Assembly (NCBI GenBank): GCA_013368375.1
Contig: JAACJP010000030.1
Location: forward strand, 372,001 to 436,000
Direction of reading: 5' to 3'
Origin: Tricholomella constricta
Lineage: Eukaryota; Basidiomycota; Agaricomycetes; Agaricales; Lyophyllaceae
Length of the DNA stretch: 64,000 nt
The position numbers and the translations under genes were made by a program. The notes under the pieces are model-generated. The model had not been told where the DNA came from. It did no database searches and saw only the letters and a list, made by a program, of their open reading frames with translations. Positions 24,001-38,400 of this stretch are shown here, piece after piece (positions within the stretch are counted from its first letter, which is position 1; each line of letters begins with the position of its first letter).

Positions 24001-27000
24001 GGCTCCGGATCTGTTGTTCAGTGATGGCTACAAGCCTGTGAAAGAGTTCATCGTAAGCAACAATTCACCAACTTCCTGAATCATTCTAACAGTTTACTGT
24101 AGAATCCATCACGTCCTCGACGAACAATCGGCGAAATTGTGAACAAAGCTCGAGCAGCCGGTGGTGGAGAAGTCGATGCCGTGTCAGGCGTTGAGCTTGA
24201 TTTGGCGGATTTCACGGATATTCGGTTTGGTCAGGACCGTAGGTTGGAGGAAGTTGCCCGCATGTTATGCTCTTCGAAGATTCCTTCCGTCAAAGGCATA
24301 GAACGTCCAGATTTAAAGTCCAGTATCTCGTTTCATCTCTGGACTTACCTATGCTGACGACGTCACTAGTGAGCACGATCAGACCAAGGAGCACCAGAAT
24401 CAGGTCGTACGAATCGCAGAGCGCACCCTTGCACTACCATTCGGCCGTGCGATATTTACTTTTGGTTCTGTTCCAATAGTCACTCGAGAGGCCTACACGA
24501 TACCAAAGATGGAGTACAGCATCCGATTACAACCATTGAACATCATGGTCGCCCACGAACCTGGCAAGGTTCCGCTCGAGTCCCTCAACTGGGGCGACTT
24601 CCATAATGGCGTGGCCGCAGGTTTGCGAATATCCCCTTTTTCTGGTGGAGTTGAGAGCTCCTGGATCGCCTTCAATAAACCATCGGACCTGACGCCTGAG
24701 CATGCTGGGTTCCTTTTCGGGCTGGGACTTACTGGCCACCTGAAAGAAATGCTGACATGGCACACATTTGGTTACCTGACACCAAAGCATGACTTGACCT
24801 CAATTGGCGTCCTTCTGGGTTTGTCTGCGGCAAATATTGGAAGCGGAAATCAGCACGTAACGAAGCTATTGGCCGTCCATACCCCTGCTCTACTTCCTAC
24901 TCCCACAGTTGATCTCAATGTCTCGCTTATGACTCAAGCAGCTGGGCTAGCTGGTGTTGGCCTGCTATATCTTGGGACTAAAAATCGTCGCATGGCTGAA
25001 GTGTGTCTCAACCAAATATCCAGGAAGGATCTCGTCCAGCCGGATCTAAGCAACGAGCACCGAGAAGCGTATACCTACTCTGCTGCTCTAGCGTTTGGCA
25101 TGATTATGCTTGGGAAGGGTTCCGCAATTCCCGCAGATATGACTCTGATTACGCGCACGAGCGTATTAATCCACGGCGATGCAGGTCTTGCTACTCGCAA
25201 GGGCGAACAATCTCCCTTTGATATCAACCTCACATCACCTGCCGCTACTATCGCTCTCGGTCTCATGTACTTGAGAACGGAACGGCAGGATATCGCCGAT
25301 ATCCTGACCATACCGGATACGGTCCTGGCTCTTAATCGCATTCAACCTAGTTTCCTCTTGATTCGCACCATCGCACGGGCACTGATCTTGTGGAACAAAA
25401 TTGCGCCTACAGGCGACTGGCTTGTGACCCAGCTGCCCCTCGCGATACGCGAAGCCATGGATGCACATGCGAAGGGCGATGTCATTGATGATGCAATGGA
25501 GCTAGCATACTATAATATCTTGGCTGGTTGTTGTTTCGCCGTGGGCCTGAAGTACGCAGGGACAGCGCGTCAAGCGGCGTATATGATGATTATCAGGTAT
25601 TTCGACATGTTTACACGATTAGTTTATTCCTCTGGTGCGTGTTTTTTTTTTTTTCGTCCAGAAGCGGCTGAGCTTATACTACGCTGATAGGCCCGGCCTT
25701 TGATCACAAAATCAAACGCTCCGCCTACCGGGATGGCTTAAACCTGATTTCCATCTCGTTGAGTATGGTCATGGCTGGTACTGGGGAAATAACTTGCTTC
25801 CGGCGTTTACGGTATGCATATGGGATGTACCAGCACGCAATGTACCACCAACAGTTCAAGTACGGCGTGCACGTGGCAACACACATCTCAATCGGGCTCC
25901 TTTTCCTGGGTGGCGGTCGCTTTACCTTGGGAACTTCCGATGCTGCAATTGCATGCATGGTGACAGCCTTCTTCCCCCGGTTCCACCATGTCTCATCAGA
26001 CAATAAGAGTTATTTGCAGGCCCTCCGTCACCTATGGGTGCTAGCGGTGGAGCCCAGATGCCTTATTGCCCGCGACGTTGATAGCACCGAGGTGGTGTAC
26101 CTTCCAGTGAAGATTACGATGAAGGAAGGGAATGAAATTGGAACAACGCAGCTCCTTTCGCCCACACTAATCCCAGACCTCGACAAACTTTTGTCAATAC
26201 GGGTCGACACCCCTCGTTACTGGCCATTCTACCTAGATACAGAAAATCTTCCTCGGCACCGGCAAAGTCTGCTTCGCAGCCAAACGCTCTTTGTAAAGCG
26301 GCGAACGGCTTTTCTGAGCTATACGGAAGACCCAAGAGGTAGTCGCAGTCTCTTCGTCCGCTCAGGCGCATCTGCGGGAGATGCCGCAACTCTGGACTTC
26401 CCCCAATTAACGGACACCAAAATTCACCCTGCTGAGGACCTCTCCGAGTTCATCACTTCCTTTTCGAACGATGTCCTCTTCCTCGCCTTTGCCGACCATT
26501 TCTCCTGTGACAGTGATGTGGAAGAAGAGCGCCTTTTCCAGACCTATTGCCACGCAGCCTTGCTTGACAGCATTCTGCAAGACAAACCTCAAACCCTTCA
26601 ATCCCACATCACGTTATTCCGGTACCGCACAATGTCACCGAACTCGCGGTATTTCCATCTCCGTCTTCAAGATCTACGATTTGCTGCCGACTTTTATAGC
26701 AAAATCTATGACCGACGATTTAGTGGCCGCGCCGAGAACAATCCCCGCCCGCCCCTTGTACGCGATAGCACCGTCGCCGGCGCCCTGCACGCTCTCGATC
26801 AACAACTCGATGTGATTCGTGCCGCACCCCAATTTGTCGCGGCACTCGGGCAGTACGCACGGGGCGAGGTAATCGCCGAACCTGAGGCCAGCGTGTCGAG
26901 GAGCCTAGCGTGGTATTTACTCCGGAATGGGGTACCGATGTCAACGCTACTCGTCATCCTGAGGGGGCTGGCGCGCGACGCACATGCGCAGTGTTTGGGG

Positions 27001-27159
27001 TTGCCCCCGCCGGAGGGCACGGGAGACGCCGTTGCGCTGGATCTGGGCATCAAGGAGGTGTTGCATGGTGCGGGCACGAAGATGACGACTTCGTTGGGAT
27101 CGGGGTGGTCTGTGAGGTCACTGGATGAGATTATAGATGCTTGGAAGATTGTTGGGTGA
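21060..27159 (+). CDS. APC1: anaphase-promoting complex subunit 1
   Basis: Predicted exons run 21060 to about 22463, about 22513 to 23534, about 23573 to 24052, about 24103 to 24321, about 24370 to 25594 and about 25690 to 27159, giving roughly 1,950 residues. The N-terminal part carries a WD-like beta-propeller region (for example SISTIHSTSFFYEDEPWEEDELTW). The middle and C-terminus show the APC1 proteasome/cyclosome (PC) repeat block: AGFLFGLGLTGHLKEM, SIGVLLGLSAANIGS, VSLMTQAAGLAGVGLLYLGT, AALAFGMIMLGKG, AATIALGLMYLRTE, HVATHISIGLLFLGGGRFTL. APC1 is the largest scaffold of the cyclosome, the ubiquitin ligase that triggers anaphase; the Aspergillus homologue is BimE and the fission yeast one Cut4. 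No frameshift or internal stop was seen. Confidence 0.93.
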
Positions 27160-29151
<1,992 letters not shown>

Positions 29152-29407
29152 GTTGTTTTTTTTTTCGAGTCAGACTGTCCAGAAGTGGATATCAGAGATC
29201 AGGGCGGCTGAGAGTACTCGGTTACTAGAACGCAGTGTACCTCTCTCTGAAATTGACGTATCGCCGAACTGGAGTCCCGGGTTGGATACACTGCTTCAAG
29301 CTGGCGAGATGGACGGAGATGAGATGAGAAAGATGGGAGGACTGCTCAAAACTTTTACAAGATCGATCGACGCCACGTGATCTCAACAGGTCACAACCGC
29401 GACGGCC

Positions 29408-30726
29408 ATGTCCAAAACACCAATTGCTCTCAAGCCAACCGCTGGGTTCTGCATCAAGACCGCTACTCTGCACCCGGCTGCATTCCCTCTTGAACCCACC
29501 CTTATTCCTGTCGGTTTCAAGGTCTTTGTTAACATAGCCTGGGACCACAATGTCCCCCCACCTCCCGATGGAAGCGAAGACGCTATTCAGCGTGCGATGC
29601 AAGGTCAAGATGTTGATCAACGCAACCCAGATGGATGGTATGTTCCTGTCGTGGTGTCAGACGGCAGGCGAGATAAGGATAAAGGTGTGTTTCTCTGCTG
29701 GTGCACTGTATCCACTTGAGCCACCACCTTCGCTTCACATGCCCATGCGGCTCCGATCACCACGCCAAGCGTTTATCTCTCTCCGTACAACAAGCTGCCC
29801 TCAACTGATCTATATCTTCATCTTCGCTTTCGCGACATCAGCTGGGAAGCCCTCACTTGTTTTTGATTGCATCTACAACACGTCCGTCAAAGCAAGAACT
29901 CTCACCGATCCAGAATTCAAGCTCTTCATCGTAGGTAATTTCCAACCCGTCTCGCTGCCACTTTGCTTGTACCCAGCGTTGAATCAATACTTCGCTCAGA
30001 ATTGGCTCTGCAGCGTATTGAAGCCCAGACTTCCCTCGCCCTGTCTCGCCAAATTGGCACACCCAACATCGCGTCAAAGGGAAAGCTGTCACCCCGCACC
30101 GTATATGTTCCATCGTTTATGGTAACCGGGTCCCCGGCCTCTCAAGTGACAGCACCTCCCACAAAACCCCTCATTCAAGAGGTGATACCGCCTACTTCAC
30201 CTAGTGTCAAGCCTAAAGGCATCCTCAAGGCCGCTAAGCCCCTGCCAACAACACCACCCGCCCTCAACGCTAACAAAACCCAACAATCACGTCCCACATG
30301 GACGTGGGCCAAAGAAAACTCTAAACTTCAGATACGGGTCACAGTACCTACCCTGGTGCGTCATACCTACCACACTCTTGCTAGTATTCCAATTTCCACG
30401 ATGGACAGCTCACCCGGTCTATTGGATGTTAATGTGCATCTTTCTCCTTCCAGGACCGCGCTCTGATAGAACAAGCCACGCTCGATATTGAGCCCCGCCG
30501 ATTCATAGTTCATATCCCCGACTGCCCTGTGCTCGACGTCAATCTCGCGCTGTCGGATGCCGAAATCGTGGCTACAGCAGCGTCGAGGACGTCCGCGAGC
30601 CTGCACGAGGACCCTGCAGCCGAGCCGAACAATGCACTTACGCTCAAGCGGCAGCGGGACCTGGACGTGCAAGGCGCAACCTCGGAATGGCGGGTTGCGG
30701 AGCGTATCCTGATGATCTCTGCATAA
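29408..30726 (+). CDS. PIH1: PIH1-domain protein, R2TP chaperone complex subunit
   Basis: The first exon gives ALKPTAGFCIKTATLHP, VFVNIAWDHNVPPPPDGSED and WYVPVVVSDGRRDKDK, the conserved PIH1 N-terminal domain. After an intron, GKPSLVFDCIYNTSVKARTL and DPEFKLFIV continue it, followed by a helix ELALQRIEAQTSLALSRQIG. The last exon holds a CS-like beta sandwich (LIEQATLDIEPRRFIVHIPD, CPVLDVNLALSDAEI, then VAERILMISA). Pih1/Nop17 links clients to Hsp90 through Tah1 and to Rvb1/Rvb2, and supports box C/D snoRNP and PIKK assembly. Exon edges at about 29684, 29845, 29935 and 30455 are estimates. Confidence 0.85.
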
Positions 30727-30909
30727 GGACATTAAATGTTTGGTAGATAAACAAATGATGGTGATAATGATCATATAGTAATGTTTCGTTAATCTCGTTA
30801 AAAAGCACACGGTAGAAGGAGAGAGAATACGAGTTGATAAGGATAAAGTAAGCGATGGCACACACCGCTAGAAGGGCAGCTATCACACACACATATACGC
30901 AGAGAAGAA

Positions 30910-32291
30910 TCAGCCTCCAGCCTTGCCCAGCAAAGCGTATCCGCCTCCTTGTGGGCCATGCAGCTAGCGATAGGTATGGCACGAATCAGCACCACGTCAG
31001 AGTAAATGGAACCACAGCTGACCTTGCCGTAGCACCGCACGCACAGCGGCTCCCCGTCGTGGTCTCGCAGCCGACTCGAATCCAAAAGAGTGTTGCACTC
31101 GGTGCATCGCAGACAGTTCTTGTGATATGTCTTCCCTACTGCTTTCACCTGTCGTGAAGAACCCCAGATTTTAATCACACAACTAAATCATTATTCAATT
31201 GGAAACGAACCCACCTGCTCCGCAAAGTACACACTCTTCCCACAGCGTGGGCAGCTGGGAGTCGCACCGGATGCACCCCATTTTCTGGGAGATCCCCCCA
31301 TGGCCCCGGTGAACTGGATAGGCATCGTGCCCCCCAGTGCGGCGCCGTACCGCGTCCCTGTGGACGTCTGCACCAGGGGCTTCATGGGTGAGCCGCTAGT
31401 CCCGCTGCCAAGCTGCATGGGCGACCCCCCAACACTGTTGCTGGCAAAGTGGCGGGGCCTGCCAGCGCTCCGCGTGGGTGTCAGAGGTACCGTGCGCAGG
31501 AGACCGCCGAGCCCGGATCGGCCGGTGTTGGAGGGTATACTGGTGAGTGTGGGTGCCGCGGCTGGAGAGGAGGGTCGGTGGCCGAGTGTGTCGCGTTCCT
31601 CATCCGCGTACGCGTCCGTGTCGGGTACGCGGGGAAAGGAGGAGGAGATGGGGCTCGTAGCGAGGGACCGGTTTGGGCGCAGCAGCGGCGCGGGATCGGG
31701 GCTGGGGTCATTTAAAGGGGTGAGATTTGGGGGTGGGGAGAGGAGGGTGGGGCGGAGAGGAGGGCTGTCGGGCGGGGGAGTCACTTCGCGGTGCGGAAGA
31801 TTGGCTTGTCGCAGATCGCGCGTCCCAAAGTTCTTTACATGGCATGATTTACTGCTCGTCATGATTAGCGCTGGCCTGACTGGAAAGAAAGTGTGGGTAC
31901 CAGTAGGGCTAAGATTGGGCGGTTAGTAAGTTTAGTGCGTAGAACAGTGAATGGACAAACCTTTTGATCGTGCTCGAGGAGAGTAAACGAGTCCAGCCTC
32001 TTATTACAAAAACTGCAAGCCAGACATGGCTGGTACGGTGATTGAGCATGTCTGAGACTGCTACGAGATCAGGTGGCGCACCTTGTGGTACAGCTTTGAA
32101 TAGAATAAATTTGTGCAGTTCAGAGATAACTCGGATCACACACCTTCCTCCCTGGTCCCATTACCTGATGGGGTCATTCATGTAACTGAACAGGAGGCAC
32201 AAACGAACTATTTGACTTGACGTACCTGCTCAGCAGCATAGACGGGCTTTGAGCATCTAGGACATAATTGTGTTCCTCTGAAGGGGTGCAT
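30910..32291 (-). CDS. two-LIM-domain protein (CRP-like LIMs) with microexons
   Basis: Eight exons join exactly in frame to 330 residues: 32226-32291, 32144-32164 (21 nt), 32082-32093 (12 nt), 31961-32029, 31902-31909 (8 nt), 31215-31851, 31023-31148 and 30910-30963. LIM1 begins with LCPRCSKPVYAAEQ, runs through the microexons (VMGPGRK, LYHK) to PCLACSFCNKRLDS and ends PYCKSCHVKNFG. A proline/serine-rich linker of about 190 residues follows, then LIM2 (CPRCGKSVYFAEQVKAVGK, NCLRCTECNTLLDS, PLCVRCYGK). All eight zinc ligands of each LIM are present. LIM domains are protein-protein modules, often tied to actin. Shares a 195 bp divergent promoter with eIF5A. Confidence 0.9.
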
Positions 32292-32486
32292 GATGATCGT
32301 CGTGCGCAAGTTGGGCGTTGCCGCCTGCAGCTCCAGTCCGCTTATCTAATTAGGCGGAGTTTCAACGTACGACCGCCGAAAATTTTGGATATCTCGAGCT
32401 CTCATCTACCATCTGGACCACGATATCCAGCTTGTCTTAGATCTTCGCTCCTTTCCATCCCATTCCGCCCACATCCAACCGCAAAA

Positions 32487-33316
32487 ATGTCCGATGATGA
32501 GGCCCACAATCAGGCGATCGAGTCGGTCAGTCCAGTTTCACTTATCTATATTATCGATTACTTTTCTCACCGCCCTTCGACCATGTCAGGCGTCCGCAGG
32601 AGCGTCGCTGACCTTCCCCATGCAATGCTCTGCCCTCCGCAAAAACGGTCACGTCGTTATCAAGGGTCCGTCTTGGCCGCCTGAAACCTGTCAAGTGCTC
32701 ACACGCCCTCTGTCTAGGCCGCCCTTGCAAGATCGTCGACATGTCTACTTCCAAGACGGGCAAGCACGGTCACGCCAAGGTTCACCTCGTCGCCATCGAC
32801 GTCAGTCTTTTTCCTCTTCTCGCGATTACGCCGATCTCGACGAACCTGACTCCCGTTTTTAATTAGATTTTCACTGGTAAAAAGCTGGCAAGTCCTACCT
32901 CCCTGATGCGGCGGCCTCATCTGACGATTCCTACAGGAAGATATCTCCCCTTCCACTCACAACATGGACGTTCCCAACGTCTCCCGTTACGAATACCAGC
33001 TCGTGAGTGCCCCCATCAGCCGTTATCCGTTCGATCTCAATCTCACGACCCTCAAGGTCAACATCGACGAAGGTTATCTTAACCTCATGAACAACGACGG
33101 AGTTCCCAAGGATGATGTCCGGGTGCCTGAGGGCGACCTCGGCAAGGAGATTCAGACTGGCTTTGACGAGGGCAAAGACCTCCTTGTCACCATCATCAGC
33201 GCCATGGGCGAAGAGCAGGTCAGCTACTTTTTAGACCACTTTTTCTCGATTCCTTTTTCTAACCTCCGTTCTCTTGCCAGGCCATCTCCTGCAAGGAGGC
33301 TCCGAGGGGTTCTTGA
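32487..33316 (+). CDS. eIF5A: translation factor eIF5A (hypusine-containing)
   Basis: Seven short exons give the full protein of about 160 residues. The sequence has the invariant [20 protein letters not shown], the hypusine loop [12 protein letters not shown] (the lysine before HGH is the modified residue), [20 protein letters not shown] built across two introns, YLNLMNNDG, and [19 protein letters not shown] at the C-terminus. eIF5A relieves ribosome stalling at proline-rich stretches and helps termination. The intron after GKKL starts with GC (GCAAGT) and not GT; using the nearby GT would shift the frame and break the invariant segment. Confidence 0.95.
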
Positions 33317-33910
33317 TAGGTCGGTGTTCTTGTCTGTCATTTGACGTTTTGCGCTTGACAGTGATGTAATTGTGCAGGCTTCTTTCACGCTTTCCCCGGT
33401 GTTTTCTGTCTGCATGTGGTTATAGTTATCGCTTTCTCCCTTCTCCTTATCATCAGCCTATCCGAATTACCTGTCATCCTCGCACCCCCTTGTGTTACAT
33501 CTTTGGTTTTGAGCCTACCTCGCTCGCCATAGTCCGACTTCCGTATCTGCTTGTTGTATTCCATTGATGAATGTAGGAAATGGAAGAAGAATGCATGGTG
33601 ATTTCTGAGCGTGAAGAGATTGCACTGTGCTACCTTATCTTGGCACAGCCACAGATGCCGCGAAACTACGTTGGTCGCGGTCCTCTGCACGTTGTTTTGC
33701 GTCGTGGTTTTCTGCATCCAGGTCACCGAAAGGTGGCGTCAATACAAATTGCAAGGAATTTGAAGTTATATATTGATAAATTTGTCTATGGAGCTAAAGG
33801 TTATCATTCAATGGACACCCGCAGTGGGTTGCGAAAACCACACGCATGTACATATTGACGAATTTGTCAGGAAATATCTCTTCGCGAAGCGAAAACATTT
33901 TACGACATTC
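33317..33910. other. 3' region of eIF5A and spacer
   Basis: About 600 bp between the eIF5A stop and the kinase fragment on the other strand. The open frames present are short and unlike known proteins. I see no RNA gene or clear repeat. Confidence 0.4.
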
Positions 33911-35127
33911 CTACGAGTGTACCGCTTGAGGGCGTGGAGAAGTCATCCTTGTATATTCGTCTGAGATCTCAATTTGTTTGACTGCCGTTGTGGTGTCTGC
34001 ATCTAGCGCCCAGTAGACGCGACCGTATTTGCCTTTTCCGAGGAGTTCTCCTCGCATCCATTTGATAGGAGTTTTGAAAGGCAGTAAGAGCACAACATGC
34101 GCAGATCCCGCTGCTGCTTACTGGACGCTGGAAGAAGAATTGTAGTTGCGAGCACACTCATCGCGCACTGATTTATAACGGCCAAAAACGAAGAGTACGG
34201 GCGCCTTCAATGACTTGGAAGGCTGATAATCAGCGTCAAAGTTGAACCGACGAGCACGGGGAGGTTTTTTAATTCTTGCTTCCCCCCCCGCATAGTCATA
34301 GAGATCATCGAATTCATTGGCTAAAGCTTGTATCTTTGCGTAGGGATCACTTCCCACCATATTTCCCGAGGTGGGCGCTGATGTTGGCGTAGGTATTGCA
34401 GGCAATGGCCGTACTCGCCGCGGCTGCGGCTCATATAAATTAGCACCTTCAATGAATATGTCTGTCGGGCGCGGTATGCGATGTGGTGGTGAACGGAGGC
34501 CATCTGGGCTGTGCCTATTTGACGTGGGTATAGCTGGCGGTGGCTGGAGATGACTTGCTTAAGCATTGTTGATGAAAAGAACCACACATAACAGCACCTG
34601 TTCATTGACTGTTTGCGAACGGTTACGCTGTCGCTGTCCTTTAGAAGCGTCCATTTGATACTGGGGAGATGGTATGTTTGTCGGTCGTGGTGGAGGGCGT
34701 TGAACGATAAAGGCAAGTGAAGCTCTGCTATCACCCCGTTCAAGGCACAATGCGGACAGCGACTGATCATTCAAGGGCTGTCCGATGGCGAGAGCGCCAA
34801 TTTCTGTTTCAAAAATGAGCGATCGTGCTTGGTCTTCAACATCCCAGATCCCGAGCTATTGGAGTTGGACTTTCAACAGTAAACGGTTTTACAGTACAGT
34901 GGACTTACTTTGTTGAGAATACGGGTACGGATGACGACTCCTTCGTCGAGAACATCAGTCAAATCAACTGGGGTATAGCGCTCAGCATCGATCGTTACGA
35001 CAACGAGAATTCTCCTTGACGCAGGTGATGGGGAACTAGGGCTGACGAGAGGGCTACGAACAGGGGTTTGGGCGGTTCGAGACGGGGAACTGAGCGCCAG
35101 GCCAACGTCTGACCTGGTTGCCTCCAT
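33911..35127 (-). pseudogene. truncated Bck1-like MAPKKK (N-terminal part plus start of kinase domain)
   Basis: Exon 1 (to about 34912) carries ILVVVTIDAERYTPVDLTDV and EGVVIRTRILNK. Exon 2 continues LGIWDVEDQARSLIFETEIG and LSALCLERGDSRASLAFIVQ, the conserved N-terminal module of Bck1-type MAPKKKs. A proline-rich exon follows (PLPAIPTPTSAPTSG, FDDLYDYAGG). The last frame starts a kinase domain: IKWMRGELLGKGKYGRVYWA and TTTAVKQIEI, so the glycine loop and the VAIK-type lysine are there. Everything after that (C-helix, HRD, DFG, APE) is missing and the frame ends in TAG at 33911. The acceptor in front of IKWMRG shows CTTTCAAAACTCC with no usable AG. This is best read as a partial duplicate of a cell-wall-integrity MAPKKK. 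Confidence 0.75.
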
Positions 35128-35428
35128 GATGGAGGATAGAAACGCAAGTAATTGAGTTGACCGGGTTTATTAATAATTTCAACTCGGCAACCAGACTGGG
35201 CCGCGTAAATGAGGGTATCTGGACTGGACTGTCAGATGTGAGCACAGGGCATAATTGGCTGGCTATGTGGTGTAGTAGAGGAGCAAGGATGTGAAAGTGG
35301 GCGGTGCTTGGCGTTCGTATTAGCTGTCGCGTGCAATGCTATCCATTTTCCCACGGAATTATTTTAATGCCCGCCCGTCGGACGTTTGGAAATATTTGCA
35401 TTCACCACTCATCCCATCGTTGTCCACC
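35128..35428. promoter_or_regulatory. divergent upstream region of DEF1
   Basis: About 300 bp between the start of the MAPKKK fragment (minus) and DEF1 (plus). A CT-rich, ATT-containing leader precedes the DEF1 start. No repeat or RNA gene seen. Confidence 0.35.
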
Positions 35429-38400
35429 ATGTCCCAGTACAAATCCGCCCTCCGTTCCCAGCAGCCCCCTGAATCCATTGACAACTCAAAATATCGTCAG
35501 CAAGCTCGTCAACTTCAAGAACTCTTCCCAACCTGGTCAAACGATGGTGAGCTAGCCCCGCTTAAATTTAGGCGCGTCTCATCTTTTTTGCGCTCAAAAA
35601 GACCTCCAGTCGTTACTTGTCGAGGTTCAAGGCGATGTAGAGCTAGCAGCTACAAGAATCAGTGACGGTATGCCTCTTTCAACCACCTTTTCTTGATTTC
35701 CTTTTCAACTTGGCCTGCCTATCCAGGTGTTGCTGAGCAATGGGGGTCGGTTTCTCGCAAAAAGGACAAGAAGCCACCTGCCTCTGCCCATGCCTCGAAG
35801 GAATCTTTCCCTGCTCGGGGAGATGTCCGGGGAGCTAGAGGCGGGAGAGGCGGGCGGGGTGGACCTGGCCGCGGCGGTGCTGCTGTTCGTGGTCGAGGCG
35901 GTCCTAGGGGCGGTGCTGTTAATGGTCGAAGTCCAAGAGTCGGGAGTCCCAACCAAGCTCATCCGGACGGAACGCCCGCCGTTTCGACGGAGATTAAGGA
36001 TGTTGCTGATTCTGTTGACGCGTCGCCTCTGGCTATCGCTCCCGAGGGCACGAACCAACAGAACGGAGTCGTGCCACCCACTGGTCGAACGGATGCATCG
36101 TCCTCTCACCTTACGACTCCTGCTCTTTCTACATCCTCCTCTTGGGCGGGTGCCAGCACAACATCTACGTGGGGTGGCGACACCGAGCCCAATGGATCGT
36201 CTGCTTCAGTGAATGTACCTTCCAGCAAGTTGGTTTCAAAGCCTGCGACCTCGAAGCTTTCATGGGCGCAGATTGCCCGGTATGATTTTATCATGCTATT
36301 TTGTTCTATCTCATCTCATCCTCAAAGCAGACCTCAAGAGAAAGTGACGCCTCCTCCGCCTGCTCCTCCTGTCTCTTCACACCCCGTTCCACTCCAGGCC
36401 CCTTCTAATGTCCTCCCTCCACCTGTCTCTGAGCCTGAGCCGGAGTCTCAAACTCAGAGTTGGCAGGAACCTACGACCGCTCAAGCCCCACCAACATGGG
36501 ACGATGAACCGCAAGCAAAACCCACGACATCTGGCACGGGTGCTTGGATATCTACTCCAGGGGTGGAAGAGCCTAAAACAGAACAACCTGAACCACAAAC
36601 TCCCCAACAACACGAGGCGGAAGTCGAAGCAACAAAGGAGCCTGTTTCTGCCGAACCCGAAAAGCAACAGCCATTGCCTGCTTCGAAATCAGAGCCTGCG
36701 CCCCTTCCACCCCTTGCCACTCCTGTCCTGTCTCAAACTGCTGCCGCCACACCGTCGCCAAAACTCTCTGGGCGTTCTGCTGCAGGCACGCATCGCAGCA
36801 GCGCTCGGTACAAGAATATCGATCAACCGGTCGTCATGCCAAGCTCGTTCGGCACCGGAATTGAAAAGGTCGGAATGCAGTTTGGCAGCCTGAGCCTTGG
36901 AGGAGAGAGTCTGCTTGACTCCAATTCGTAAGATCCTTTTCTTGAACCCACTACCTGATCGGGCTATTAACCAGCGTTACAGATCTGAGCCGGATGCGCC
37001 GGCCACTGCGCCCGAACCCCCGTCGCCCCCCACTCCTCAAACGCAGGCACCTGCCCAACAAGATCTTCCGCCCCCTCCTCCACCGGCGACTGCGCCTGCA
37101 TCCACCTCGCTTGGGTCTGCTATCTTCTCTCAACAGCAAGTCCATCCCCAGAGCTCGCAAGCCGTGCCCGCTCAACCCTCGTCCGCTCTCCTTTCAATCC
37201 CCGCGTCAATTCCTCAGCCTGCGCAGCAGGCTCCTGCCCATGCTACTGTTGCTGCTTCCCCAATCCAGCAGTTCGCTCAACAACAGCATCAACAGGCCCA
37301 ACAACAACAAACCCAACATCAGTTAGCACAACATCAGGCCCAGCACCAAGCGCAGCAACACACCCTAACCTCGGTCCACCAGCAACAGCTTCACCAGCAG
37401 CAGCATGGTCAGCAACCCCAGCACACTCCGCAGGCCCACAATCAGTACGCCCAGCATGGCCTTCCCACTCACATCGACCCTTCGCAACAGGCTCAATCCC
37501 AGCAGCAACAAAGTGCCACCCATTCAAATTATTTCGGACGTGGAGAGGCTGCGGCAGCAGCACCTTACTTCCACACTCCCACACCTCCCGCTGGGCAGGC
37601 ACAAGACAGTCCTTATGGTTCGTTCGGACAACTTGGTGCTCAAGCTCAGCACCAACAAGGGTCGCACCTTGGCGGCTTCGGAGCTCAGGAATACGGATAC
37701 GGTGATAATCAACGCGTAAGTTTCATAACAATATCATTCAGCCTTGAAAGTTGATGTCAACGCTAGAACTTTTACGACACCTACCAGCAGGGTGGATTTG
37801 GCAATAGGAACGTTCTTGGCCACGAAGACGTCAAAGGCCTGCCAGGAACTCAACAGCAACCGCCTGCGGCCGCTGGAATTCCACCGTCGAGTGCACAAGC
37901 TGCTCAACCCCACGGCTCTCTGCAGGCTGGGGGTCAACCGCAACCGGCTGGTGCTCAAGCGCCCCAACAAGGCTACCCCGTTCCGTACCCTTACTACACC
38001 TATCCGCAGAGCCAGCAATTTTACAGCTACAACCCCAACTACGCCGCCGTTCCTCAGCCCTTCAAGTATCCCGCTATGTACCAACCTCCTCCAGGGCCTG
38101 GATCTGCACCTAGCCCCGTCGCGAAGCAGCCGGGTGCTGGTGTCGGCGTTGGCGTTCAGCCACAGGGAAACCCCTACAGCCAGGGCCTATATCCGCAAGG
38201 AGGATACGACGACTATCAGCAACACCCACATCTCTCCCAGCATACCCAGCAACATTCTCATGGGCTCAGTCTTGGACAGGGTGGCGTTGGTGCTGGCGAG
38301 TACGGCAAGCAGCTTTACGGAGGTGCTGGTCAGGGCAGCATGCAAGGATTTATGGGCCTCAGTGGACAAGGTGCAGGGGGTGCTGGCGGACCCACTTCGA

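Noticed and set aside
37250..37520. CAG/CAA-rich stretch as a microsatellite
   Set aside because: It is the polyglutamine tail of Def1 and reads as interrupted codons, not a pure repeat.
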